Positions 1 to 5,363 of a stretch of DNA of 13,410 nucleotides are shown piece after piece. Position 1 is the first letter of the stretch. Each line of letters opens with the position of its first letter. Where the stretch lies: NCBI GenBank assembly GCA_902465775.1, contig CABQOJ010000015.1, positions 1 through 13,410 on the forward strand. Direction: 5' to 3'. The stretch is from an uncultured Porphyromonas sp. GTDB taxonomy: Bacteria; Bacteroidota; Bacteroidia; Bacteroidales; Porphyromonadaceae. The notes under the pieces were generated by a model, which saw nothing but the letters and a program-made list of their open reading frames with translations, was not told the origin of the DNA and searched no databases. The position numbers and the translations under genes are program-made.

Positions 1-552
1 CATGCACCACGCATTGAGACGCTTCGCATCGGCAAGGAGTTCATCGGAGCGGTCATTGGCCCGGGCGGCAAGATCATCCAGGGTATCCAGGAGCAGAGCG
101 GTGCTACGGTCAACATCGAAGAGGTGGACAACTACGGTATCGTCGAGATCAGCAGCTCCAACAAGGAGTCTCTTGATGCTGCACTGGCTATGGTACGTGG
201 CATTGTCGCTACCCCAGAGGTGGGCGAGGTGTACAAGGGTACCGTCTCCTCAGTGATGCCGTACGGTTGCTTCGTACAGTTTATGCCAGGCAAGGATGGA
301 CTACTCCACATCAGCGAGATAGACTGGAAGCGCTTTGCTACGATTGAGGAGACAGGTCTCAAGGAAGGCGACACGATCGATGTCAAGCTCATCGAGATCG
401 ACCCCAAGACGGGCAAGTTTAGCCTATCGCACAAGGCTCTCCTACCTAAGCCCGAGGGCTATGTAGAGCCTGAGCGCCGTCCGCGCCGTGAGCGCCGTGA
501 CGATGGCGAGCGCCGTGAGCGCCGTCCCCGTCGTGAGCGTCATGACGACTAG
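1..552 (+). CDS. pnp: Polynucleotide phosphorylase, C-terminal part (KH-S1-tail), cut by window start
   Basis: Frame 1 is open from the first base to the TAG at 550-552, giving 183 residues of the C-terminus; the catalytic RNase PH domains lie outside the window. Seen: a KH domain with the GxxG loop IGPGGKII at residues 19-26, then an S1 RNA-binding domain at about residues 75-150 ([16 protein letters not shown], then GLLHISEI). This KH-S1 order with these motifs is typical of PNPase, the 3'-5' phosphorolytic exoribonuclease of mRNA decay. The last 30 or so residues are a low-complexity tail of Arg, Glu and Asp written by repeated gagcgccgt-like units. In-frame GTG at 124 is an internal Val, not a start. 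The gene is followed by two hairpins. Identity is very likely from the KH-S1 motifs. Confidence 0.95.
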   Translation, partial: HAPRIETLRIGKEFIGAVIGPGGKIIQGIQEQSGATVNIEEVDNYGIVEISSSNKESLDAALAMVRGIVATPEVGEVYKGTVSSVMPYGCFVQFMPGKDGLLHISEIDWKRFATIEETGLKEGDTIDVKLIEIDPKTGKFSLSHKALLPKPEGYVEPERRPRRERRDDGERRERRPRRERHDD

Positions 553-562
553 ACAATAAAGA

Positions 563-597
563 CTAGAGTCGCGGAGTATCTGTACAAAGCGCTCTAG
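563..597 (+). terminator. Hairpin just after pnp
   Basis: CTAGAG-T-CGC at 563-572 pairs with GCGCTCTAG at 589-597: nine base pairs with one bulged T and a 16-nt loop, starting 10 bases after the pnp stop. It is followed by an A-rich, not T-rich, stretch, so it may protect the mRNA 3' end rather than terminate on its own. No sequence evidence separates these options. Confidence 0.45.
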
Positions 598-610
598 CAG
601 AACTATAAAT

Positions 611-697
611 AAAAGAGGTCACCAACCGCAAGAACCGTTCGCAACCTTTGCTAGGAGCATGTGATGCGAGGAACTTGTGCTTGGTGACTTCTTTTTT
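611..697 (+). terminator. Long structured hairpin with T-tract after pnp
   Basis: Bases 611-625 pair with 681-695 over 15 positions with a single G-U pair. After one C-C mismatch the stem continues with CGCAAG (627-632) against CTTGTG (674-679). Further in, TTCGCA (638-643) can pair with TGCGAG (665-670). The 3' arm runs into TTTTTT at 692-697, as in an intrinsic terminator, but the 55-base insert is itself folded, which is far larger than a usual terminator loop. The 5' arm starts with AAAA, so the structure may also work on the other strand. The next gene's -7 element begins only four bases after the T-tract. Confidence 0.6.
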
Positions 698-708
698 CTA
701 TAACTTTG
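681..708 (+). promoter_or_regulatory. Bacteroidota promoter for the permease gene
   Basis: TAACTTTG at 701-708 matches the Bacteroidota -7 consensus TAnnTTTG. A TTG at 681-683 could be the -33 element, but the gap of 17 bases is shorter than the 20 seen for two other promoters here. Transcription would start near 713-717, leaving a leader of about 20 bases before ATG 734. It overlaps the 3' arm of the long hairpin. Confidence 0.6.
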
Positions 709-733
709 CAGCGGATTAGACAAGTTGGTTCCT

Positions 734-2014
734 ATGCCGACCCATTCGATAGCAAATAAGCCGAACTATCTCGGACCCTTTATAACTATGGTGATCATGA
801 TGACCGTCATCGGCTTCATCACGAGCATCAATCAGCAATTCCAAGCACCTATACAGAGCGCCTATCTGCACTCGGCAGGAGCCTGGACCAATAGCTTTAC
901 GACGCTACTTATCTTCGCCTTCTTCCTCTCGTACCTGGTGCTGGGTCCCGTCTCGGCACGCTTTGTGGAGCGACACGGCTACAAGATGACGATCGTCAGA
1001 GGGTTGCTTTTGCTGGCGGGAGGTATACTACTCTTTATCCTATCGGCGCTGCTCTTCATGCACACCTCGCTTTGGCTCACGCTCTCTGAGACGGTGCAGC
1101 TGCCGGTGAGCTACTTTATCTTCCTGCTCGGCTCCTTCGTCTGCGGCGCGGGTATCACCTTCATGCAGTCGTCGGTCAATCCCTATCTCATCGCTTGTGC
1201 CGTCCCAGGTACCTCTGCTGTGCAGCGGCAAAACATCGGAGGCGTGGGCAACTCGACGATGACTATGCTGGCGCCACTCTTCGTCTCGATGGTTATCTTC
1301 GGCGGGGTGGCTGACCTCAAGGACGTACAGATCCAGGAGGTGATCCTGCCGATGACGATCCTGATGGCCGTCGTGCTAGTCCTCTCTTACGTGGTGAGGC
1401 GACTCCACGTCCCGCACATCGAGGGGACAACGAGTGGCGAGGATGCCGAGGTGAGCTTCAAGACGGTGTGGCGTATACCACGTGTACGGCTCGGCTGCAT
1501 AGCACTCTTCAGCTATGTCGGTGTCGAGGTCTGCATCGGTGCCAACATCATCCTATACGGTAAGGACGACCTAGCGCTGAGCTATAAGACCGTCGCCCTC
1601 TACGCAACGCTCTACTGGGCCGCTATGCTCTTGGGTCGCTTCGTCGGGAGCTTCTTGAGCAGTGTCTCTGACCGCAAGCTACTATGGACGACGACGCTCC
1701 TCTCTGCGATCCTTATCCTGATCGCCGTCGTGACCAATCAGCCTTACTGGCTCATTGCCGTGGGACTTTGCCACTCGGTCATGTGGGGCGCTATCTATTC
1801 GCTAGCTCTCAAGGGGCTAGGGAGCCTCGCCACGAGAGCTTCTGGCGTACTCTTGATGGGACTCATCGGTGGGGCACTCTTACCCTTCCTCCAGAGTGTG
1901 CTGGCAGACCTCCTCGGAGGCTATCACTACACATGGCTCCTCGTCGTAGGTGGCGAGCTGTACATGCTTTACTACGCTTTGCTGGGCTCTCGCTTTAAGG
2001 AGTCGCAGGCGTGA
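734..2014 (+). CDS. FHS-family sugar permease (MFS, FucP/GluP-like)
   Basis: 426-residue inner-membrane protein with about 12 hydrophobic segments. Features of the fucose-galactose-glucose:H+ symporter branch of the major facilitator superfamily are visible: an N-terminal GFITSINQQFQAPI helix, the TFMQSSVNPYL segment at residues 142-152 (family pattern ...NPY), QRQNIGGVGNS at 164-174, and the YWAAMLLGRFVGS helix at 294-306. It should import a sugar by proton symport; the substrate cannot be read from sequence. ATG 734 is preferred over TTG 725, which fits the same frame but lies close to the predicted transcription start. The promoter is directly upstream, and the lipoprotein gene follows after 31 bases, so the two may share a transcript. 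Confidence 0.88.
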   Translation: MPTHSIANKPNYLGPFITMVIMMTVIGFITSINQQFQAPIQSAYLHSAGAWTNSFTTLLIFAFFLSYLVLGPVSARFVERHGYKMTIVRGLLLLAGGILLFILSALLFMHTSLWLTLSETVQLPVSYFIFLLGSFVCGAGITFMQSSVNPYLIACAVPGTSAVQRQNIGGVGNSTMTMLAPLFVSMVIFGGVADLKDVQIQEVILPMTILMAVVLVLSYVVRRLHVPHIEGTTSGEDAEVSFKTVWRIPRVRLGCIALFSYVGVEVCIGANIILYGKDDLALSYKTVALYATLYWAAMLLGRFVGSFLSSVSDRKLLWTTTLLSAILILIAVVTNQPYWLIAVGLCHSVMWGAIYSLALKGLGSLATRASGVLLMGLIGGALLPFLQSVLADLLGGYHYTWLLVVGGELYMLYYALLGSRFKESQA

Positions 2015-2045
2015 TCAATCGAATCTATTCACTTTAATCAATCAT

Positions 2046-2462
2046 ATGAACATGAAAAAGTTTATGCTAATCGTAGCTGCTGGTCTAGCACTAGTAGCTT
2101 GTAACACGGAAAAGAAGGACGCTACGGCTACTACCGTGGACTCTACGGCTGTTGTCGCAGAGGCTCCTGTTGTCGCTGAGCCCGAAGTCTTCAACTACGC
2201 TACCGCTGATGGTAAGCAGCACTTTGAGCTGACCGTCACTGGTGAGAATCGTGAGAATGCTACGCTTAAGGATGTCGAGGGCAACGTCGTCTACGACATG
2301 AAGAACGCTGTCAGCGCTGACGGTGTTAAGTGGGAGAGCGAGGATGGTCACTACTTCTGGACGAAGGGTGATAACTTCTACTTCGGCGAGGGTGACAAGC
2401 AGCTTTGCGAGGGCGCTCTAGTCGTAGAGGCTCCTGCTGCTGAGGCTCCTGTAGCTGAGTAA
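2046..2462 (+). CDS. Small lipoprotein with MliC-like lysozyme-inhibitor domain
   Basis: 138 residues. A lipoprotein signal peptide ends in the lipobox LVAC, with Cys19 as the lipidated residue, so the product is membrane-anchored. Residues about 48-123 resemble the MliC/PliC fold of C-type lysozyme inhibitors: an early FNYATADG strand, then SADGVKWES, FWTKGD and a final KQLCEG. MliC proteins normally have a Cys in the first strand that pairs with the C-terminal one; here the first is missing, leaving Cys121 unpaired. Two Ala/Val/Glu/Pro stretches (residues 35-47 and 126-138) flank the domain like linkers. Codon use leans heavily to GCT and GTC, suggesting high expression. Start: ATG 2046, with 2052 a possible alternative. 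Inhibitor function is inferred; the lipoprotein call is firm. Confidence 0.8.
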   Translation: MNMKKFMLIVAAGLALVACNTEKKDATATTVDSTAVVAEAPVVAEPEVFNYATADGKQHFELTVTGENRENATLKDVEGNVVYDMKNAVSADGVKWESEDGHYFWTKGDNFYFGEGDKQLCEGALVVEAPAAEAPVAE

Positions 2463-2480
2463 TCGCAGCTCACAACGAAT

Positions 2481-2530
2481 AGATATGCGAAGGCAAGCTG
2501 ATGGTCTCATTGGCTCGTCTTCGCATATCT
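2481..2530 (+). terminator. Strong hairpin after the lipoprotein gene
   Basis: AGATATGCGAAG (2481-2492) and CTTCGCATATCT (2519-2530) form a perfect 12-bp stem, with AGC/GCT able to pair inside the 26-base loop. It starts 18 bases after the lipoprotein stop. The following CTATTTAG is only weakly T-rich, so it is either a Bacteroidota-type terminator or a 3'-end stabiliser. Confidence 0.6.
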
Positions 2531-2559
2531 CTATTTAGTCGGGTCGTCATCTACACACT

Positions 2560-3009
2560 ATGCCTACGCTCCTCAGACGCTGGTGGACTTCGCTAGGGCA
2601 TGGCGTCCACTCGCCGACAGCCTTTCGGCTTATCACGCTAATCTTAGATCAGCGTGGCGTAGCGTACTACCCAGCGCATCGGGCAGCGCTCCACGATCTG
2701 GAGCCTATGCTGGATCATCGACAGAAGCAGTTAGCTCTCCAGCTACTTCATCAGTGGCCACTCACACAGCTCGTCACGCAGTACGATGAGGCGCTCGTCT
2801 ACGACCGTGCCCTGATCCTATGGCAAGACGCGCCGTTAGCAGAGATGCCGTGGGGCACAGGTTCCATCCTTTGGCATGTCGGTCGCAAGGTGCCGATCCC
2901 CTTTAGCCAGAGAGAGACGGGCCTGATGGTCGACTATGGCGCTGGACAGCTACTCTTCCTAGACCATAAGTTGCCCTGCCAAAACTTCTGGACACGCATC
3001 AGACATTAA
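2560..3009 (+). CDS. Short protein related to a Bacteroidota SAM-methyltransferase family, core missing
   Basis: 149 residues, no signal peptide. The N-terminal LGHGVHSPTAFRLITLIL is the hallmark of a Bacteroidota family of about 230-260 residues usually annotated as class I SAM-dependent methyltransferase (HGVHSPF...). The C-terminal GLMVDYGAGQLLFLDHKLPCQNF also resembles that family's end (DLF..GLVFF....KQ.F). The glycine-rich SAM-binding centre that should lie between them (ELGTSLG-like, then the FIDGNH strand) is absent, so the protein looks internally deleted and is unlikely to bind SAM. The frame is intact with no stop. It starts 29 bases past a hairpin and ends 32 bases before the cobalamin adenosyltransferase gene, probably in one transcript. 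The family link is from recalled motifs; the role is unknown. Confidence 0.6.
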   Translation: MPTLLRRWWTSLGHGVHSPTAFRLITLILDQRGVAYYPAHRAALHDLEPMLDHRQKQLALQLLHQWPLTQLVTQYDEALVYDRALILWQDAPLAEMPWGTGSILWHVGRKVPIPFSQRETGLMVDYGAGQLLFLDHKLPCQNFWTRIRH

Positions 3010-3041
3010 CCCTATTACCTACTCAAAACAACCATACAACT

Positions 3042-3611
3042 ATGAAGAAAAGCCCCATATATACCCGCCGTGGTGACGATGGTACCACAGGACTCGTCGG
3101 CGGTACACGTATCTCCAAGGGACACATCCGTCTTGAGTGCTACGGCACGGTCGATGAGCTCAATAGCCACATCGGCGTCCTCCTCGCTGAGGAGCTGACA
3201 GACGATACGCACGACTTCCTCCTCCGCTTGCAGCATATCCTCTTCAACGTGGCTGGCAGTCTAGCCACTCCTCCCGATCAAGAGGAATACCTTGCAGCCA
3301 TGAAGATAGACCCCACGGACATTGAGAAGCTGGAGCATAAAATCGACGAACTGGACGCTACGCTCCCTCGTCTCAAGGAGTTCGTCCTCCCCTCGGGTGG
3401 TCGGACGGCTGCGCTCTGTCATGTCTGCCGTACCGTCTGCCGTCGTGCCGAGCGCAACATCTACCGCCTCCGTGAGGAGAGTCGTGTGGATGATCTGATC
3501 GTTCGCTTTGTCAATCGTCTGAGCGATTACTTCTTCGTCCTCGCTCGTACCGAGGCGCTGCGGACCTACGGCTCAGAGGTTACCTGGAACAGAGGTTACA
3601 GCACGCTATAA
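3042..3611 (+). CDS. PduO-type cob(I)alamin adenosyltransferase
   Basis: 189 residues, the usual length of the single-domain PduO/MMAB family, which transfers the adenosyl group of ATP to cob(I)alamin to make coenzyme B12 in the cytoplasm as a trimer. Seen: the N-terminal ATP-binding motif YTRRGDDGTTGL (7-18), YGTVDELNS (34-42), LPSGG (116-120), CRTVCRRAERN (129-139) and NRLSDYFFVLAR (158-169). All the main family blocks are present, so the enzyme is likely active. No other cobalamin gene lies in the window, so it probably serves corrinoid salvage, for example for methylmalonyl-CoA mutase. ATG 3042 gives the expected N-terminus. It lies 32 bases after the upstream gene and ends just before the heptad-repeat hairpin, the likely transcript end. 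Confidence 0.93.
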   Translation: MKKSPIYTRRGDDGTTGLVGGTRISKGHIRLECYGTVDELNSHIGVLLAEELTDDTHDFLLRLQHILFNVAGSLATPPDQEEYLAAMKIDPTDIEKLEHKIDELDATLPRLKEFVLPSGGRTAALCHVCRTVCRRAERNIYRLREESRVDDLIVRFVNRLSDYFFVLARTEALRTYGSEVTWNRGYSTL

Positions 3612-3620
3612 GCGAAGAAA

Positions 3621-3740
3621 GAGGTTAGAGATTAGAGGTTAGAGATTAGAAACTAGCTAGTGCCCCTAGTGTCACTAGTGCTCCTAGAAACTAACCTCTA
3701 ATCTCTAACTTCTAATCTCTAATCTCTAACTTCTAATCTC
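3621..3740. repeat. Heptad-repeat palindromic element, copy 1 (full, both arms)
   Basis: Left arm 3621-3650 is built of 7-base units RAGRYTA (GAGGTTA, GAGATTA and so on). Right arm 3692-3740 is the complement, seven units of YTCTAAY. Bases 3621-3649 pair with 3698-3726 over 29 positions with only two G-U pairs. The core between the arms is rich in CTAG and has CTAGTG-T-CACTAG. The element lies between convergent genes, overlaps the last codons of the LuxR gene (stop 3739-3741) and could end transcription from both sides. A partial inverted copy is at 6631-6726. Confidence 0.85.
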
Positions 3741-4344
3741 AAATCCCCTTCGCCTCTTCCATTGAGATGAGGTTGTTCATCAGGGCGTAGATCGTCAGGC
3801 CGCTAGGCGAGTGGATGTCTAGCTTGGCTGCGATGTTGCGTCGGTGCGTCACCACTGTGTGCGGGGAGAGGTGGAGCACATCTGCGATCTCCTTATTGGT
3901 TAGTCCACGAGCCACCCATGTGACCACCTCGCACTCTCGCTGTGAGAGCGGAGTCTGCTTAGACTCGTCGCTCTCCACTGACTCTAGATCAGGTTGCTCA
4001 GACTCCTGGATCTGCTGTATTAGGCTCTGCGGGTCAACTGTCGGTAGGCAGACGAAGCTGTAGCCTTTGTACATGTCCTCTGGGAGGAGATTGTGGTTGA
4101 TCGCCACGATGGTTGCTTCCTTACCTGCGGGGATCAGGTCTGGATTGTACTGTACGCCCGTCAGGAGCGGGTTGGCAATGATGATGTCAGGTGCGATAAA
4201 TGTGATATGCTGTCGCAAAGCATCCGGATCGAGTAGGTCCACGCATATCTGTACGGAAGAGTCGGGGAAGCCTCTCCGTAGCGCTAGTTGCAAGCCATAA
4301 GCGAGGAGCTTGTGAGGCTCGATGATAAGTATCGTGTTTTGCAT
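3739..4344 (-). CDS. LuxR/NarL-type regulator with degenerate receiver domain
   Basis: 201 residues. The C-terminal half (about 130-195) is a LuxR-family helix-turn-helix: LSQRECEVVTWVARGLTNKEIADVLHLSPHTVVTHRRNI, with the usual L-S-RE-EV start and the recognition helix SPHTVVTHRRN. The N-terminal ~110 residues look like a response-regulator receiver (ILIIEPHKLLAYGLQLAL) but the key residues are changed: the acidic pair reads E9-P10 and the phosphorylation site in APDIIIANP is Asn58 instead of Asp. Phosphorylation by a histidine kinase is therefore unlikely, and none is encoded here. An acidic linker (113-128) joins the halves. It is the second gene of an operon, 12 bases after the hemerythrin gene. 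Porphyromonas gingivalis carries LuxR-type regulators of this kind; the targets are unknown. Confidence 0.85.
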   Translation of the reverse strand: MQNTILIIEPHKLLAYGLQLALRRGFPDSSVQICVDLLDPDALRQHITFIAPDIIIANPLLTGVQYNPDLIPAGKEATIVAINHNLLPEDMYKGYSFVCLPTVDPQSLIQQIQESEQPDLESVESDESKQTPLSQRECEVVTWVARGLTNKEIADVLHLSPHTVVTHRRNIAAKLDIHSPSGLTIYALMNNLISMEEAKGI

Positions 4345-4356
4345 CCGTTGGGTCGT

Positions 4357-5079
4357 TTATGCGTGTCTATTACTAGCTTGTAGCGTCTCCTCTATCTGCT
4401 TGATGAGCGGTACGAAGAGACAGTCCTCGATATGGTTGTGCCACATCAGGTCACTCTCGGTGTTAAAAAGCTCGTGCAGCACATTCGTCAGCGCATAGTC
4501 TCCCATCGACTGATAGTACTTGATGAGGATGTTCTTAAGATCCGTGATCTTCATCTCTATGTGGTCGTGCCTACTCTCGAACTCGTCGATCGAGTAGCCC
4601 TTGTCGCGCTCACCCTTGAGCAGGCGATGCACGTAGGGAAAGAGCACCTGGTCCTCGTATCCCATGTGCTTGTGCACCTCCTCGACATAAGCATCGTAAA
4701 AGCGGTGGATCAAGGCAGCTACCTCTGGCGAACCCTCCTCCACAGCGGTGAAAAGATCTCCTCGCAGATCGGGTAGCTTGTAGTCTAGGAAGTAGTGGTG
4801 CGACCGCTGCAGGTAAGCTATGAGGGACTCTGCCGAGATCTCTTGTAGTAGTTCCTTGGGGAATGTGTCGGACTGCGTCGTCAGCATATTGACGACAGCT
4901 AGGAGCGTATTCGTGTCCACACCATTGGCTTGACACACCTCATCCACGCTCTTGTCGCCGAAGCCTAGGGGGATGCCAAAGCGGGTGATCACCATGAGCA
5001 GGTCGTAGTGCGTCAGGATCAACTTGCTCAGAGAGGTCTGAGCGTTGAAGGGATGGTTTAGAAGGGTAGGAGGATTCAT
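4357..5079 (-). CDS. Hemerythrin-domain protein, RIC/ScdA-like
   Basis: 240 residues, cytoplasmic. Residues about 90-230 form a hemerythrin HHE four-helix bundle with likely di-iron ligands: His94/His95 (SHHYF), His138 and Glu142 (HMGYE), His171/His173 (HDHIE), His214 and Glu218 (HNHIE). The preceding segment 25-65 (ITRFGIPLGFGDKSVDEVCQANGVD) resembles the ScdA_N domain of iron-sulfur cluster repair proteins (YtfE/ScdA), but the Cys-Cys pair of GIDFCCGG-type sequences is replaced by Leu-Gly. Possible roles from the family: response to nitric oxide or oxygen, or iron-sulfur repair; the lost cysteines make the repair reaction less certain. First gene of an operon with the LuxR-type regulator, preceded by a near-consensus promoter at 5135-5165. 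ATG 5079 gives a leader of about 50 bases. Confidence 0.82.
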   Translation of the reverse strand: MNPPTLLNHPFNAQTSLSKLILTHYDLLMVITRFGIPLGFGDKSVDEVCQANGVDTNTLLAVVNMLTTQSDTFPKELLQEISAESLIAYLQRSHHYFLDYKLPDLRGDLFTAVEEGSPEVAALIHRFYDAYVEEVHKHMGYEDQVLFPYVHRLLKGERDKGYSIDEFESRHDHIEMKITDLKNILIKYYQSMGDYALTNVLHELFNTESDLMWHNHIEDCLFVPLIKQIEETLQASNRHA

Positions 5080-5134
5080 GGGCAGAATAGTTTTAAGAAT
5101 AAAAGCATCGCTATTACTAGCTAGATACTACAAG

Positions 5135-5165
5135 CAAAGATACAAATGATTTGCCGACCGCTCAA
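5135..5165 (-). promoter_or_regulatory. Promoter of the hemerythrin-LuxR operon
   Basis: On the minus strand, TTG (5165-5163) is followed after exactly 20 bases by TATCTTTG (5142-5135), a full match to the Bacteroidota -33/-7 promoter with TAnnTTTG. The same 20-base gap is seen for the LRR promoter at 7184-7214. Confidence 0.75.
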
Positions 5166-5168
5166 TAC

Positions 5169-5182
5169 CTACCAATAGGTAG
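5169..5182. promoter_or_regulatory. Palindrome upstream of the hemerythrin promoter, candidate operator
   Basis: CTACC-AATA-GGTAG is a perfect 5+4+5 palindrome that starts three bases outside the -33 TTG, where an activator or repressor would sit. GGTAGACGCAC at 5178-5188 also pairs with GTGCGT-(CT)-CTACC at 5214-5226, so the left half of a larger hairpin overlaps it. Binding by the operon's own LuxR product or a CRP/FNR-type protein is a guess. Confidence 0.35.
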
Positions 5183-5226
5183 ACGCACAAATCTACATCA
5201 TCGTCACCCGTCCGTGCGTCTCTACC
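5181..5226 (-). repeat. Inverted repeat between mgl and the hemerythrin operon
   Basis: AGACGCAC (5181-5188) and GTGCGTCT (5214-5221) are perfect 8-base complements with a 25-base spacer, extendable by GGTAG/CTACC with a two-base bulge. There is no T-tract on either side. It may help block read-through from mgl into the next operon or belong to that operon's control region. Confidence 0.35.
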
Positions 5227-5262
5227 AAGGCTATACGTGACAGTCTTACTGCAAAAAGCAAG

Positions 5263-5300
5263 CTCCCCCCACCACAGTTCATCGACTGCGATGGGGGGAG
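5263..5300 (-). terminator. Terminator of methionine gamma-lyase gene
   Basis: CTCCCCCCA (5263-5271) pairs perfectly with TGGGGGGAG (5292-5300), and CAGT/ACTG (5274-5277, 5285-5288) extends the stem after an internal loop. Reading on the minus strand, the stem is followed by GCTTGCTTTTTGC, which supplies the T-run. It lies 63-100 bases after the mgl stop. Confidence 0.65.
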
Positions 5301-5316
5301 TCCCTATTTATTAGTA

Positions 5317-5345
5317 GGCTATCGGATTTGTTGCGATAGCCTTTT
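5317..5345 (+). terminator. Second hairpin near the mgl 3' end
   Basis: GGCTATCG (5317-5324) and CGATAGCC (5334-5341) form a perfect 8-bp stem with a 9-base loop. TTTT follows on the plus strand, where no gene is seen to need it. On the minus strand it is the first hairpin after mgl and is preceded by AAAA, so it may be a bidirectional structure or an mRNA 3'-end stabiliser. Confidence 0.4.
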
Positions 5346-5363
5346 GGCAGTACCTACTATATA

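Noticed and set aside
124..126. GTG 124 as start of a separate S1-domain protein
   Set aside because: The frame continues upstream to base 1 with a proper KH domain, so this codon is an internal Val of PNPase.
725..733. TTG at 725 as start of the permease
   Set aside because: It would begin only about ten bases after the predicted transcription start; ATG 734 is in frame and gives a normal N-terminus.
3010..3041. A cobalamin riboswitch before the adenosyltransferase gene
   Set aside because: The gap is only 32 bases, too short for a B12 riboswitch, and no B12-box-like sequence is visible.
3621..3740. Heptad repeats as a telomere or linear replicon end
   Set aside because: They are internal, flanked by ordinary chromosomal genes on both sides, and a second copy lies 3 kb away.
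4432..4776. 114-codon open frame opposite the hemerythrin gene, and similar antisense frames over LuxR, the LRR genes and the lipoprotein
   Set aside because: These are by-products of codon bias on the opposite strand; the sense genes carry clear domain motifs.
5317..5345. A riboswitch between mgl and the hemerythrin operon
   Set aside because: Only simple hairpins are seen; no conserved SAM, cobalamin or other riboswitch core words could be recognised.
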